Counted from the first letter of the stretch, positions 26,273-36,151 are shown. The stretch is 64,000 bases of DNA from Bacteroidia bacterium (GCA_016788165.1 JAEUTH010000008.1:124001-188000), one strand, 5' to 3'. Program-made: numbers and translations. Notes: generated by a model not told the origin, from the sequence alone.

Positions 26273-29200
26273 TTATTGGTTAATTAGGTAATGAATGCTT
26301 AAAACATTTTGATTGATTTGATTAATGCCTTTCAGATAGTTTAATTTTATATCGGAAGCATTTTCTAAAGCCTGCAAGTATTCAACATATCCAATATTGC
26401 CGTTACTATAATTTGTGTATGCAGTGTTACTAATTGCATGTGCCTGTTGTAATGTATTTTTATAAAAGTCAAATGCTATTAAGGCTTGATGGTATTGTAA
26501 CTGAGCATTTTTTAATTGTGTTTGAAGCAGCAGTTTGTTTTGGTCGGCTTCAGTTTGCAAAGCATTGTACTGCAATGCAAGTGATTTTACCTTTTGTTTA
26601 TTGCTAATAAAAGTAAGTGGCAGTGCAATGCCTGCATTAAATCCGGTAAAACGTTGATTGCTGTTGTAGTATATATCGCTGCCATTTACGTTTTGATATC
26701 CGATAAGTGTTTGATTGAGGTACCCTATTTTAAAATCAGGCAATGTTTGTACGGTTTCTATTTTTTTGTTTGCTGCTGCAATACTTGCTTGTTGATATGG
26801 TAATTTTATCAGTGGACTTTTCGAAAGCGCATTTGTATCAATTATATCAGCAATTATCAGCGGTTCGAATGCGATTGATGTATCAACTAAAAATGAATCG
26901 TTGTAATTTAAAAGTGATTTAAGCGATGTGTATGCCATTGCAATTTCGGCTTCGTTTTGTTGCAACTGCAATAACATTTGTCCGTGTTTTATAGTTGCCG
27001 TTGTTTGCTCTAATGCATCTGTTTGTCCGGCTTTAAATTTTAGCGCTGCAATCTTTGAAAATCCTTCGTACTTCAACAATATATATTTCAACTCACCATG
27101 TACTTGATTTAAGTAAAGCAACTGATAATACAATGATTTAACTTGTGTGGTTACATCATTAATGGTAACCTGCTGTTGCAATTGTGTTTCGGCAATGTGT
27201 GTCTTATATAAATCTGATTTAGCCTTATAGTAGGATGGGAATGGAATTAATTGCTGAATGCTAAACCCGTTATCTTTTTGAATACTGTTGTATTGGCCGT
27301 ATTGAAAGTTAATTTCGGTTTTAGGTAATTCGAAACACGACTTTTTTTGTGCCATTGCAGCTTGCATATACTGCTGTTTTGCCTGTAACTGCAAATTGTT
27401 TTTTAGTGCGGTATCGAGCGCTTGTTGTAATGTTAATGTATTTTGTGCATTTACATGTTGCGGTAACAGATTGCCAAAAAGAAAGCATAGTACAAACAGT
27501 GTAACTAAATTTGACCGGGCAGATTTTATTTGTTTTTTAGTTGAAAACAGCATGTAAAGTAATGGCAGCACAAACAAGGTAAGTAAAGTAGCTGAGGCAA
27601 TACCACCAATAACAACCGTAGCAAGTGGTTTCTGCACTTCAGCTCCGGCACCATGAGAAAGTGCCATGGGTAAAAAACCCAATGAAGCTACAGTAGCAGT
27701 CATTAGTACAGCCCGCAATCTGCTGTTTGTACCTTGTTTAATTCTTTCGGTTATATCTGTAACACCTGATTTTTCTAATTGATTAAACATGCCTATTAAT
27801 ACAATTCCGTTTAATACAGCTACCCCAAATAATGCAATAAATCCTACACCGGCACTTATACTAAATGGCATGTCGCGTATAAGCAATGCAACCACACCAC
27901 CAATAGCACTCATGGGTATAGCAGTAAAAATAAGTAATGCCTGTCTGGTTGATTTAAAAGTAAAATACAGCAGTATGAAAATAAGTGCAAGTGCAACCGG
28001 TATTGCAACCATCAAACGTTTAGATGCAGCCTGTAAATTTTCAAACGTACCACCATAGGTATAATAGTACCCTTCGGGTAATTTTATTTTGGCATTTAAA
28101 TTATTTTCAATTTCATTAATTACGCTGGCAACATCCCTGTTGTTTACATTAAAGCCGATTACAATTCTTCGCTTACCATCTTCACGACTGATTTGTGCCG
28201 GCCCCAATTCCATTTTAATTTCGGCTAATTGCGATAGCGGAATTTGTGTGCCATTATTAACCGGTATGTAAAGATTATTTATATCATCAAAATCGTTTTT
28301 AAAAGCCGAGTCTAATCGTACAACCAAATCAAAGCGTCTTTCGTTTTCAAAAACTACTCCGGCTTTGCCACCGGCAAAAGCTGTACTAACAATATGATTT
28401 ACATCTTCAATATTCAAACCATAGCTTGCAATTTGGGCTCTATTGTATTTGACACTAATTTGTGGCAAGCCTTCAACACGCTCTACATTGGGTGCTGTTG
28501 TACCTTTTACATTCTGAATTTCGGCAGCAACTTTGTTGGCATATAATAATAATGTATCCATTTGCTCACCAAAAATTTTAACGGCAATATCTTGTCTGAT
28601 GCCTGTCATCAGTTCATTAAATCGCATCTGAATGGGTTGACTTTTTTCGAAAAACACACCCGGAACAACTGTAAGTTTAGCTGCAATTTCATCGGCCAAG
28701 GCATCGTAAGATATATTACGTTTCCATTGGTCAGGATGTTTTAAAATTACCATGATATCGGTAGCTTCGGGTGGCATTGGGTCGGTGGGTACTTCGGCAC
28801 TTCCGGTTTTACCTACTACCATTTTTACCTCATCAAATTCTTTAATTATACGCGAAACCTGCATGCTGGTTTCTAAACTTTGTGATAGAGATGTGCCTTG
28901 GGGTAAAATACAATGAAAAGCAAAATCACCTTCTTGTAATGTGGGTATAAACTCGCCACCAAGTTTTAAAAAAGCAATAATCGAAATTAAAAATAAGGCA
29001 AGGCTTATTGCAATAACTGTTTTTTTAATTCGAATAACTTTTTCGAGTAACGTGGCATATATACGTTCGAAGCGCTGCATCATCCTGCTGCTAAAAGATG
29101 TATTGGTAACCGTAGTTTTTGGCAATAACCAAGCGCACATCATGGGTATGTAGGTTAATGATAAAATTAAAGCACCTATTATGGCAAAGCCTACCGTTTG

Positions 29201-30634
29201 TGCCATAGGCCTGAACATCTTGCCTTCAATACCCACCAACGTAAGTATAGGCAGATAAACAATTAAGATAATAATCTCGCCAAATGCTGCACTGTTTCTG
29301 ATAGCCGATGCCGATTTAAAAACCTCTCCATCCATTTCGCTCTGTGTAAGTTTTACTGTTGATTTACGTAAACCCAAATGATGCATGGTTGCTTCAACAA
29401 TAATTACCGAGCCATCAACTATCAACCCAAAATCAATGGCACCTAAACTCATCAGGTTGGCGCTTACATTAAACAACTGCATCATACCTAATGCAAATAA
29501 CATCGAAAGCGGAATTGCACTGGCAACAATAAACCCGGCTCTGAAATTCCCAAGAAAAAGAACCAGTACAAAAATTACAATTAAAGCACCTTCTATTAAG
29601 TTTTTTTCTACGGTGCTTATCGCGCGCTGTACCAAATCAGTTCGGTCTAAAAATGGTTCGATCATTACATCAGGTGGCAACGATGCTTGTATGGTTTTCA
29701 TTTTTTCCTTAACTCGATTTACCAGCTCGGCACTGTTATATCCTTTCAACATCATCACGATGCCTCCTACGGCATCTTTCTCACCATTATACGTGATTGC
29801 ACCATATCTTACCGCACTGCCAAAGCGCACCTCAGCAACATCTTTTATAAGTATAGGGATACCGTTAGCATTGGTTTTAACTGCAATATTTTTTATGTCA
29901 TCAAATGAGCCAATTAATCCTACACCTCGTATAAAATACGCATTGGGCTTTTTATCAATATAGGCACCTCCGGTATTTTCATTATTCTTTTCCAATGCAT
30001 TAAAAATTTCCGGTATTGTTACCTGCATGGCCAGTAAGCGATTTGGGTTTACAGCTACTTCGTATTGTTTTAACTCGCCACCAAATGAATTAACTTCGGC
30101 AATGCCCGGTGTGCCGTAAAGTTGGCGTGCTACAATCCAATCTTGCATAGTACGTAAATCCATTGCAGTGTATTTATTTTCGCTGCCTTTTTTTGGATGT
30201 ATGATGTATTGATACACTTCACCCAAACCGGTACTTACCGGTGCAAGTTCGGGTTTGCCGCTTCCTGGTGGGATGTGTTCTTCGGCTTCTTTTAGTTTTT
30301 CATTTATTAGCTGACGGGCATAATAAATATCTACGGCATCGTTAAACACAACGGTTATTACCGACAAACCAAAACGCGAAACACTGCGCAACTCTTCTAA
30401 TTGTGGTAAGTTGGCAATGCTTTGTTCGATGGGGTAGGTTATCAATTGCTCTACTTCCTGGCCTGCAAGTGTTGGGCAAGAAGTAATTATTTGTACCTGA
30501 TTATTGGTAATGTCGGGTACGGCATCAATTGGTATTTGTTGTGCACTCCACAAACCCCATGTTATAAGTGCAACAGTCATCATACCGATGATGAATTTAT
30601 TTTTTATGCTAAAAGCAATGATGTTGTCTAACAT
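26273..30634 (-). CDS. czcA: CzcA-type heavy-metal RND pump fused to a CzcC/TolC-type outer-membrane channel
   Basis: A 1453-aa fusion. Residues 1 to about 1040 are a complete HME-RND pump: N-terminal TM1 with QIPIDAVPDITNNQVQ, the TM4 signature DFGLIVDGSVIIVEA with the proton/cation-relay acids of CzcA-type (divalent Zn/Co/Cd) pumps, and two periplasmic loops. Residues about 1040-1061 form a hydrophobic stretch ending VNAQN that looks like a signal peptide inside the chain, and about 1062-1453 are a TolC-family outer-membrane efflux protein (TLQQALDTALKNNLQLQ). No Met or stop lies at the junction, so the fusion is real at sequence level. Such fusions recur in Bacteroidota. It is followed by the adaptor czcB. 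Confidence 0.92.
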   Translation of the reverse strand: MLDNIIAFSIKNKFIIGMMTVALITWGLWSAQQIPIDAVPDITNNQVQIITSCPTLAGQEVEQLITYPIEQSIANLPQLEELRSVSRFGLSVITVVFNDAVDIYYARQLINEKLKEAEEHIPPGSGKPELAPVSTGLGEVYQYIIHPKKGSENKYTAMDLRTMQDWIVARQLYGTPGIAEVNSFGGELKQYEVAVNPNRLLAMQVTIPEIFNALEKNNENTGGAYIDKKPNAYFIRGVGLIGSFDDIKNIAVKTNANGIPILIKDVAEVRFGSAVRYGAITYNGEKDAVGGIVMMLKGYNSAELVNRVKEKMKTIQASLPPDVMIEPFLDRTDLVQRAISTVEKNLIEGALIVIFVLVLFLGNFRAGFIVASAIPLSMLFALGMMQLFNVSANLMSLGAIDFGLIVDGSVIIVEATMHHLGLRKSTVKLTQSEMDGEVFKSASAIRNSAAFGEIIILIVYLPILTLVGIEGKMFRPMAQTVGFAIIGALILSLTYIPMMCAWLLPKTTVTNTSFSSRMMQRFERIYATLLEKVIRIKKTVIAISLALFLISIIAFLKLGGEFIPTLQEGDFAFHCILPQGTSLSQSLETSMQVSRIIKEFDEVKMVVGKTGSAEVPTDPMPPEATDIMVILKHPDQWKRNISYDALADEIAAKLTVVPGVFFEKSQPIQMRFNELMTGIRQDIAVKIFGEQMDTLLLYANKVAAEIQNVKGTTAPNVERVEGLPQISVKYNRAQIASYGLNIEDVNHIVSTAFAGGKAGVVFENERRFDLVVRLDSAFKNDFDDINNLYIPVNNGTQIPLSQLAEIKMELGPAQISREDGKRRIVIGFNVNNRDVASVINEIENNLNAKIKLPEGYYYTYGGTFENLQAASKRLMVAIPVALALIFILLYFTFKSTRQALLIFTAIPMSAIGGVVALLIRDMPFSISAGVGFIALFGVAVLNGIVLIGMFNQLEKSGVTDITERIKQGTNSRLRAVLMTATVASLGFLPMALSHGAGAEVQKPLATVVIGGIASATLLTLFVLPLLYMLFSTKKQIKSARSNLVTLFVLCFLFGNLLPQHVNAQNTLTLQQALDTALKNNLQLQAKQQYMQAAMAQKKSCFELPKTEINFQYGQYNSIQKDNGFSIQQLIPFPSYYKAKSDLYKTHIAETQLQQQVTINDVTTQVKSLYYQLLYLNQVHGELKYILLKYEGFSKIAALKFKAGQTDALEQTTATIKHGQMLLQLQQNEAEIAMAYTSLKSLLNYNDSFLVDTSIAFEPLIIADIIDTNALSKSPLIKLPYQQASIAAANKKIETVQTLPDFKIGYLNQTLIGYQNVNGSDIYYNSNQRFTGFNAGIALPLTFISNKQKVKSLALQYNALQTEADQNKLLLQTQLKNAQLQYHQALIAFDFYKNTLQQAHAISNTAYTNYSNGNIGYVEYLQALENASDIKLNYLKGINQINQNVLSIHYLINQ

Positions 30635-30657
30635 TGATTTTAATGTTACTTTTTTTT

Positions 30658-30694
30658 AAAATATAGTTTAAGTATGCTTAGGGCACTATATTTT
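30658..30694. promoter_or_regulatory. Inverted repeat in front of the RND operon
   Basis: AAAATATAGT (30658-30667) and ACTATATTTT (30685-30694) are 10-bp inverted arms 17 bp apart. The left arm includes a TATATTTT -7-like box on the - strand (30665 to 30658) 23 bases before the pump ATG. It could be the binding site of a metal-responsive regulator not encoded in the window. Confidence 0.4.
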
Positions 30695-30764
30695 ATAGGC
30701 CTAAACAAATAGTTGGTATGCTGTAAACCGCAACCGGTTACGATACATTTAGAAAAGTGAAACT

Positions 30765-31085
30765 TTAAGCTAATTTGGGTGGTTGCCAAATAGGATCGTT
30801 AATCGCACTATAAAAAACCGATTTTAATATTGAAAAAATTCCTTTGTGGCTTGGCACTAAGAATACAAGATTTGTATTAGCAGTAATGATTACAGTTGTA
30901 GCACAACACGTACAATAACACAAAGGGCTGCATTGGTCAGATTCCTGATGGTGGTGTTCTTGCGCAGTTGCAAAATTATCAGGTGTAATGTGCACACTTG
31001 CATGGCAATTATCACTGCAAGGCATACAAAGCAATGCTATAAAGTATAAAGCCAAAAAACCCGATATGTAATTTTTTAAAAGCAC
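30765..31085 (-). CDS. Small Cys/His-rich exported protein upstream of the metal efflux operon
   Basis: A 106-aa protein read from GTG at 31085. An N-terminal hydrophobic signal (about 1-24) is followed by a CMPCSDNCHA motif, a His patch (QEHHHQESDQ) and the cluster CSPLCYCTCCA, then a short tail. Proteins of this shape (DUF6660-like) commonly precede czc/cus-type operons in Bacteroidota, and a periplasmic metal sink or sensor is a fair inference. The GTG start lies exactly 4 bases after a perfect TATATTTG box, so the mRNA would be leaderless. The pump gene follows after 130 bp. Confidence 0.7.
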   Translation of the reverse strand: MLLKNYISGFLALYFIALLCMPCSDNCHASVHITPDNFATAQEHHHQESDQCSPLCYCTCCATTVIITANTNLVFLVPSHKGIFSILKSVFYSAINDPIWQPPKLA

Positions 31086-31089
31086 GAAG

Positions 31090-31097
31090 CAAATATA
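31090..31097 (-). promoter_or_regulatory. -7 box giving a leaderless Cys/His-rich gene
   Basis: Reads TATATTTG on the - strand, then CTTC, then GTG. With the box G at about -5 transcription would begin at the start codon. Confidence 0.5.
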
Positions 31098-31257
31098 ACG
31101 TTTTCGGAACCAAATTATAATTTGTTACTAAAGCCTCTTACTATTATAATATGCCCACTGCAATAATATTTTTTATTGTAAGCAAGTATTTGCCGGAAGT
31201 TATTATGGCAAAACATTTTGTGTTAAAAAGAAAAACGATTGAACATTCACAGCATAT

Positions 31258-31400
31258 ACAAACCAAAAAACTTAAAACTATAAAAAGTAAGAAATTATTT
31301 TTTGTTGAAAGTGCCCTGTTTGTAACACTTACCGTACATGTACAGGCACAATGGCAGGTTGGCGAATAGGTTTTAGATGCAGGCGGATTTATAATTGAAA
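31258..31400 (+). pseudogene. Decayed 5' fragment of a paralogue of the repeat-protein gene at 9740
   Basis: From 31261 the sequence aligns without gaps to 9721 onward (offset 21540): the leader AACCAAAAAACTT, the signal-peptide codons and the block GTAACACTTACCGTACATGT are shared. The start codon is changed to ATA (31280-31282), and the frame stops after QWQVGE at about 31369. Similarity fades near 31395 and no repeat region follows. It is therefore a dead remnant. The remainder of the gap 31086-31465 shows nothing else. Confidence 0.8.
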
Positions 31401-31465
31401 CCAATTTATTTTAAAGCAGATATTTAAAAAATCCGATTTGTTTACTGCACGTGTAGCAAAGCATT

Positions 31466-32137
31466 TTAATTTATACGGCCAAGTTCTTTTTTAATTTGTT
31501 CTACTAACGATTGTTGTGCTTCAATTTCAGCTTTCTTTTTTATTTGGTTGTTTTCATTGGTCATTATATCATCCTGTGCTTTACTAATTTTAGATTTGTA
31601 GTTTTCAATATCAGTTACAAAATTTTTATTTTCTTTCTCCAAGTCGCGTTGCCCTTCATGCAGTTTATCCAAAAGCTTTTCGGCCAGTTTTAATTTTTCA
31701 TTTATGGCTTCGCTCGTAGATTTTAATGCAAAATCTTTCAGCATTTTTTCGGCCAGTGCATATTTAGCAATATCGTTTGTTGAGCTTAAATAGGCTCCAC
31801 CTAAATTAAAAGCTGCAATAACCTTAACCGATGTATCGCTTTTGTTTTCTTCGAAAATGGTATAAATATCTATGGGATTATTACCCCAGTCCTTCAATAC
31901 AATATTATCGCCAAACAACTCATTGCCATTCATTTTAATTTTTTCATGCTTAAAATTTTTAAGGTAGCTTTTCCATTGATTGATTACATCATCTTTTTTA
32001 CTTTGATAAATGGTTGTTGATAATGCATTTTGCGCACCAACCGATAAGTTGGCAATTTGCTCGCTTATACTAATAGTTTGTGCCTTTAAGGTAGTAGTCG
32101 CAATAAGTGCAATAACACATAAAATTTGTTTTTTCAT
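31466..32137 (-). CDS. Exported coiled-coil protein of unknown function
   Basis: A 223-aa protein with a clear signal peptide (about 1-19, TTTLKAQ), a globular N-terminal part (about 20-120, containing WKSYLKNF and FGDNIVLKDW) and a long C-terminal coiled coil (about 130-223) rich in Lys, Glu and Gln (AEKLLDKLHEGQRDLEKENK, KKKAEIEAQQ). No cysteine outside the signal, no lipobox and no catalytic motif. I do not recognise the family. It lies 178 bp downstream of the GH2 gene on the same strand and may or may not be co-transcribed. A periplasmic structural role is possible. Confidence 0.65.
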   Translation of the reverse strand: MKKQILCVIALIATTTLKAQTISISEQIANLSVGAQNALSTTIYQSKKDDVINQWKSYLKNFKHEKIKMNGNELFGDNIVLKDWGNNPIDIYTIFEENKSDTSVKVIAAFNLGGAYLSSTNDIAKYALAEKMLKDFALKSTSEAINEKLKLAEKLLDKLHEGQRDLEKENKNFVTDIENYKSKISKAQDDIMTNENNQIKKKAEIEAQQSLVEQIKKELGRIN

Positions 32138-32315
32138 AATCTGAATTTTTTATAAATACGTTAACGTGATTACAATAGTTATTGCAACAACTGTTCCACG
32201 CTGTTTTGTTTAAGAGTTGTCTAATAAATGTTCCGTTTGTTTGGTAGTAAGTAATTAATTTGAAATAACATTAATATCAATTTCTTAATGTTATAAATTC
32301 AAATTTTAATTATCT

Positions 32316-34337
32316 CTAATCAAATATTTTTTGAGATGTAATAAATCCATTAGGCCTTACAATGGTTATATAAGTTTGTTTGCTGTTTATTTCATCAACT
32401 TCAAAATTAATACGTTGGCCCGGCATTATATCAGGCAATGGATATGCCTTTGTTGCTGCATAGTTTTGTGCTTCAGATGAAACATATAGGTTATAACCTT
32501 TTGCTGCATGTTGGGGCAAACCCATACTGCCAAACAGCAATAAATTTAATTTATCTTTTTGCCAATGCCTTACGTTTTGAATTTCTATAGGAGCTGAAAG
32601 TTCGCGTAATATTTTCATGGATGGTTTGGGCTGGCCATACATATCATAAACACCATGTATACGTCTGCGGTACTTTGTTGTATCGTTGGTGCCGGGATAA
32701 TGTGTGCGGTAATCAGTTAAGTCAAAATATATGGCACCGGAAATGTATGGTTTGGTTTCGTAAATGCCCATGTGGTAAATTAAGTCTTCTATTCTGCGCT
32801 CGTCACCACCTTTAAAATTGGGTTCGCATAAACCAAATTCAGAAATAAAAAAAGGTAACTTGGGATACGTTGCATGCACACTGTCTAAGTAAGCATGTAT
32901 ATTACCTGTTGGTATATCCCACCAACTGCCACCATATTCATTCATCATCAGGTAATCGCCATCGGCAGCTGCATCGGGCACAAATGATGGGCTGTTATAA
33001 AAACCCTGAGTAAGCGAATTGCTAACATAGGCTGTAAACCTTGTCGAATCTATATTACGTGCATGCTGTAATAGCCCTTTAATCATCGCCTTCATATCGG
33101 CATCGCGTGCTCTCAGTTCATTACCTACACCCCAAGAGAAAACGGATACATGATTGTACATGTTACGTATCATACTTTGAAGTTGTTTGTGCGCAATGTT
33201 ACTTATGGTATCGTTAGCGGGCGTTTCATAACCCCATAATGGTACTTCTTGCTGCACAAGCATACCAAAGCGATCGCAACATGCATAAAACAAGTCGTCT
33301 TGTTGAAAGTGTTGGCGGGTAAAAATGGCATTCACATTTTTCATAAGTTTGCATTGACTGACAATTACCGAATCTGATTCAGCAAAACCGTAATCCGGAT
33401 TACTGCCTGCAGTCCATTCAATGCCCATCAGTTTTATATTTTCGCCATTTAGAAAAACATTGCCTTTTTCAAATTTTAACTCGCGGAATCCTACCGTAGT
33501 CGAAATTTTATCGGTAGTTTTTTTTCCATCCATTACCGTAACATCAACTTTGTATAAGTTCGGAAAATCGAAATGCCAGGGGTTTACCTGTGGGATATTA
33601 ATACGTACAAAGGCTTCGTTATTTAGCCATTGTGGTGTTATGGTTGCAGAATAAACTAAATTTTTTGTTGGTTGATTTTCTTCTGAAATGCTGATGTTGA
33701 ATTTTAGATTACTATTGACTTTATTATCAAATCCTAAATTAATTTGTAGTTGGCCTTGATTGTTTACAGGATTAAGTTTTGGTGTAGCATGTATATAATT
33801 TGCAGCAGGCTTATTGCTGATTATTATGCACGCTTTTCGAATAATGCCGCCATCGTTAGGCCAATCGAACGAACTGCCAAATGGTACTTTGTTGTTACCA
33901 AAATCATTATTAACAGCTACTGTAAATACATTTTCTTTACCATAGCTGAGTGTGCCATTTAAGTTGATATAAAATTTATTAAAGCCATCGCCTATATGCT
34001 CGTTTATTTTTACTCCGTTTAAATAAATTATGGCTGTATGGTTAATTGCTCCAAACTGTAGTACTACATTTTTGTTTTGCCAATTTGAAGGCACGTTAAT
34101 TTTTTTTTGATACCATCCCCATCCATAGTGATTTTGGTTTTCGGTTTCAATATTCCATGTATGTGGCAGCGTAACATTTTTTGCTGATGCCAATGGTTTG
34201 TTAAACCAATTTTGTTGCATACCGATGGCTTCTTTATCAATTGCAAATTGCCAATTGGCATTTATTGGTAAAGTATCTCTTTGCGCATAAACGTTAATTG
34301 TGCAAAATAAAATAGCTGCATATAAAAGTTTTTTCAT
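32316..34337 (-). CDS. Glycoside hydrolase family 2 enzyme (beta-galactosidase-like)
   Basis: A 673-aa secreted enzyme (signal peptide about 1-18, TINVYAQ). The N-terminal sugar-binding jelly roll (about 30-165: LPHTWNIETENQ, YGWGWYQKKINVP), the Ig-like middle domain (170-280) and the TIM barrel (about 285-600) of GH2 are in order. The acid/base Glu lies in SWGVGNELRARD and the nucleophile Glu in PFFISEFGL. The exact sugar (beta-galactoside, glucuronide or mannoside) cannot be fixed from motifs; pairing with a GH35 gene 5 bp upstream favours galactosides. No T9SS tail, so it is probably periplasmic and acts on imported oligosaccharides. Confidence 0.88.
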   Translation of the reverse strand: MKKLLYAAILFCTINVYAQRDTLPINANWQFAIDKEAIGMQQNWFNKPLASAKNVTLPHTWNIETENQNHYGWGWYQKKINVPSNWQNKNVVLQFGAINHTAIIYLNGVKINEHIGDGFNKFYINLNGTLSYGKENVFTVAVNNDFGNNKVPFGSSFDWPNDGGIIRKACIIISNKPAANYIHATPKLNPVNNQGQLQINLGFDNKVNSNLKFNISISEENQPTKNLVYSATITPQWLNNEAFVRINIPQVNPWHFDFPNLYKVDVTVMDGKKTTDKISTTVGFRELKFEKGNVFLNGENIKLMGIEWTAGSNPDYGFAESDSVIVSQCKLMKNVNAIFTRQHFQQDDLFYACCDRFGMLVQQEVPLWGYETPANDTISNIAHKQLQSMIRNMYNHVSVFSWGVGNELRARDADMKAMIKGLLQHARNIDSTRFTAYVSNSLTQGFYNSPSFVPDAAADGDYLMMNEYGGSWWDIPTGNIHAYLDSVHATYPKLPFFISEFGLCEPNFKGGDERRIEDLIYHMGIYETKPYISGAIYFDLTDYRTHYPGTNDTTKYRRRIHGVYDMYGQPKPSMKILRELSAPIEIQNVRHWQKDKLNLLLFGSMGLPQHAAKGYNLYVSSEAQNYAATKAYPLPDIMPGQRINFEVDEINSKQTYITIVRPNGFITSQKIFD

Positions 34338-34342
34338 AAAGA

Positions 34343-36151
34343 TTATTCCATGGTTTTAAAGCCTGCAATGTTTGCAGGAGTTTGTTGATGAAAATCAAAA
34401 ACAATAATTTCGTTTACGCCTCTTTTTAGCCAGGATGCCGGGCAGTATAACCTTTGTTGCGGGCCAATATTCCAAAAGCGCCCTAAATTGTGTCCATTAA
34501 CGTATAACATACCTTTTGTGTAGTTGCGCAAATCAAAATATGTATCGCCAGTTTGGTTTAATGTAAATGTGCCTTTAAAAAATTTACATGGTTTATCATC
34601 CATATTGGTTGTTGAAAAATTGCTTTTAGTATCATTTATAAAGGTTTCATCCATAGGCAATAAATAAGTTTCCCATTGCATTAAAGTCATGCCGTTTAAT
34701 GTTACTCTATCTGTTATTCCTTTACGGTCAATTAAAAATTGTGCGAAATTTATATGCCCCATACCTTCTACTAATATATCAAGTACAGGGTCTTTTACAT
34801 CTGTTTTGGGCAGGTCCACATCCCATTTGCCACCATCGCGAAATACTGTATCAATAAAAACACCGTTTAAAAATACCAAAGCATAATCGTGTGGCTCCCA
34901 AATTTTTAGCTTGCCGCTTTTATGACCAATCAACTTGGTGCGATATAATATGAGTCCCTGATTTTGATCGAATGCTTCTAAAGGTTTTGGTTGTGGCGTG
35001 TATATAGCTTTGGGTAAGTGTTGCCATAAGCTGCCTGTATATTTTAATTCAATATCGGGTGTTTCAATCATTTTTATAGCTGCGGGTATGGCTGACGGTT
35101 TTTTACCGGTATAGGTTGTTATTAAATTACGCAACATGTAATATTTGGCAGTAGGTGCACCATGTTCGTTAATGGGGGCATCGTAATCGTAACTGGTTAA
35201 ATCGGGTTGGTATTGTGTGGGCGATGCGGCATTAGCGCCTGCAGTAAAACCAAAATTGGTACCTCCATGTATAACATAAAAATTAAACGACTTTTTATTT
35301 TGCAGCAAAAAGGCAACTTCGTTTTTTAAAGCTGTAGTATCGGGCCGTGCCCATTTTTCGCCCCAATGCGTTAACCAGCCCGGATAGGTTTCTGAGCTGA
35401 ATACAGGAACTGAATTGTTTTGCACCTTGGCTTGATTAAAATCTTTTTCATCGCTGCCGCTATCTAAACCTATGGCAGCACCGGGTAAACTACCGGTTTC
35501 GAGCATGTAAGCTGTGGGGCCATCGGCTGTGTAAAACGGTACCGTTATGCCGTTTTGTTTCCACAATTGGCGTATGGTGTCCATATATACACGATCATTA
35601 CCATAGCTGCCATATTCGTTTTCGGCTTGCACCATTAGTATAGGGCCTCCGTTAGTACATTGTAATGAAACTACTTCAGTAGCCAGGTGCTTTATATATT
35701 CGCTTACGGCATCCATATAACGTGTATCCATGCACCGTACTTTTATGTCGGGTATTTTTAAAAGATAGGGAGGTAGTCCGCCAAAATCCCACTCAGCACA
35801 TACATAAGGACCAGGTCGTAGCAAAACCCACACACCCTCTTGCTGACAAATTTTAATAAAAGCAGCAATGTTTTTATTGCCTGTAGTAAAGTCAAATGTA
35901 CCTTGTTTAACTTCGTGATAATTCCAAAAAATGTATGCTGCCACAGTGTTGCAGCCCATGGCTTTAATCATTTGTACCCTGTGTTGCCAATATGCAGCCG
36001 GTATGCGTGCCGGATGTATTTCGCCACTGATTATTTGATAAGGTTTACCATCTAATAAAAAGTCTTCTTTTCCTAAATCAAATTGATGTTTTGTTTGTGC
36101 AAAACATAATACAGGGAAAAAATTTATAAGTAGTATCAGTATTTTTTTCAT
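34343..36151 (-). CDS. Glycoside hydrolase family 35 beta-galactosidase
   Basis: A 602-aa secreted enzyme (signal peptide about 1-18, FPVLCFAQ). The GH35 barrel opens with FLLDGKPYQIISGEIHPARI, the acid/base Glu is in ILMVQAENEYGSYG, and the nucleophile Glu in PVFSSETYPGWLTHWGE. C-terminal jelly-roll domains (about 390-600) include KGMLYVNGHNLGRFW and INEIIVFD-like segments typical of GH35. It removes terminal beta-linked galactose. First gene of a two-gene operon; GH2 follows after 5 bp. The 232-bp gap upstream (36152-36383) shows no clear promoter box. Confidence 0.92.
   Translation of the reverse strand: MKKILILLINFFPVLCFAQTKHQFDLGKEDFLLDGKPYQIISGEIHPARIPAAYWQHRVQMIKAMGCNTVAAYIFWNYHEVKQGTFDFTTGNKNIAAFIKICQQEGVWVLLRPGPYVCAEWDFGGLPPYLLKIPDIKVRCMDTRYMDAVSEYIKHLATEVVSLQCTNGGPILMVQAENEYGSYGNDRVYMDTIRQLWKQNGITVPFYTADGPTAYMLETGSLPGAAIGLDSGSDEKDFNQAKVQNNSVPVFSSETYPGWLTHWGEKWARPDTTALKNEVAFLLQNKKSFNFYVIHGGTNFGFTAGANAASPTQYQPDLTSYDYDAPINEHGAPTAKYYMLRNLITTYTGKKPSAIPAAIKMIETPDIELKYTGSLWQHLPKAIYTPQPKPLEAFDQNQGLILYRTKLIGHKSGKLKIWEPHDYALVFLNGVFIDTVFRDGGKWDVDLPKTDVKDPVLDILVEGMGHINFAQFLIDRKGITDRVTLNGMTLMQWETYLLPMDETFINDTKSNFSTTNMDDKPCKFFKGTFTLNQTGDTYFDLRNYTKGMLYVNGHNLGRFWNIGPQQRLYCPASWLKRGVNEIIVFDFHQQTPANIAGFKTME

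Noticed and set aside
29385-29963. 192-codon + strand ORF opposite the RND pump
   Set aside because: Antisense shadow; low-complexity composition mirrors the pump's membrane helices.
31151-31369. 72-codon + strand ORF that ends in the signal-peptide-like region
   Set aside because: Its first half is intergenic sequence; only the last part is homologous, and that part lost its own ATG, so it is treated as a pseudogene fragment.
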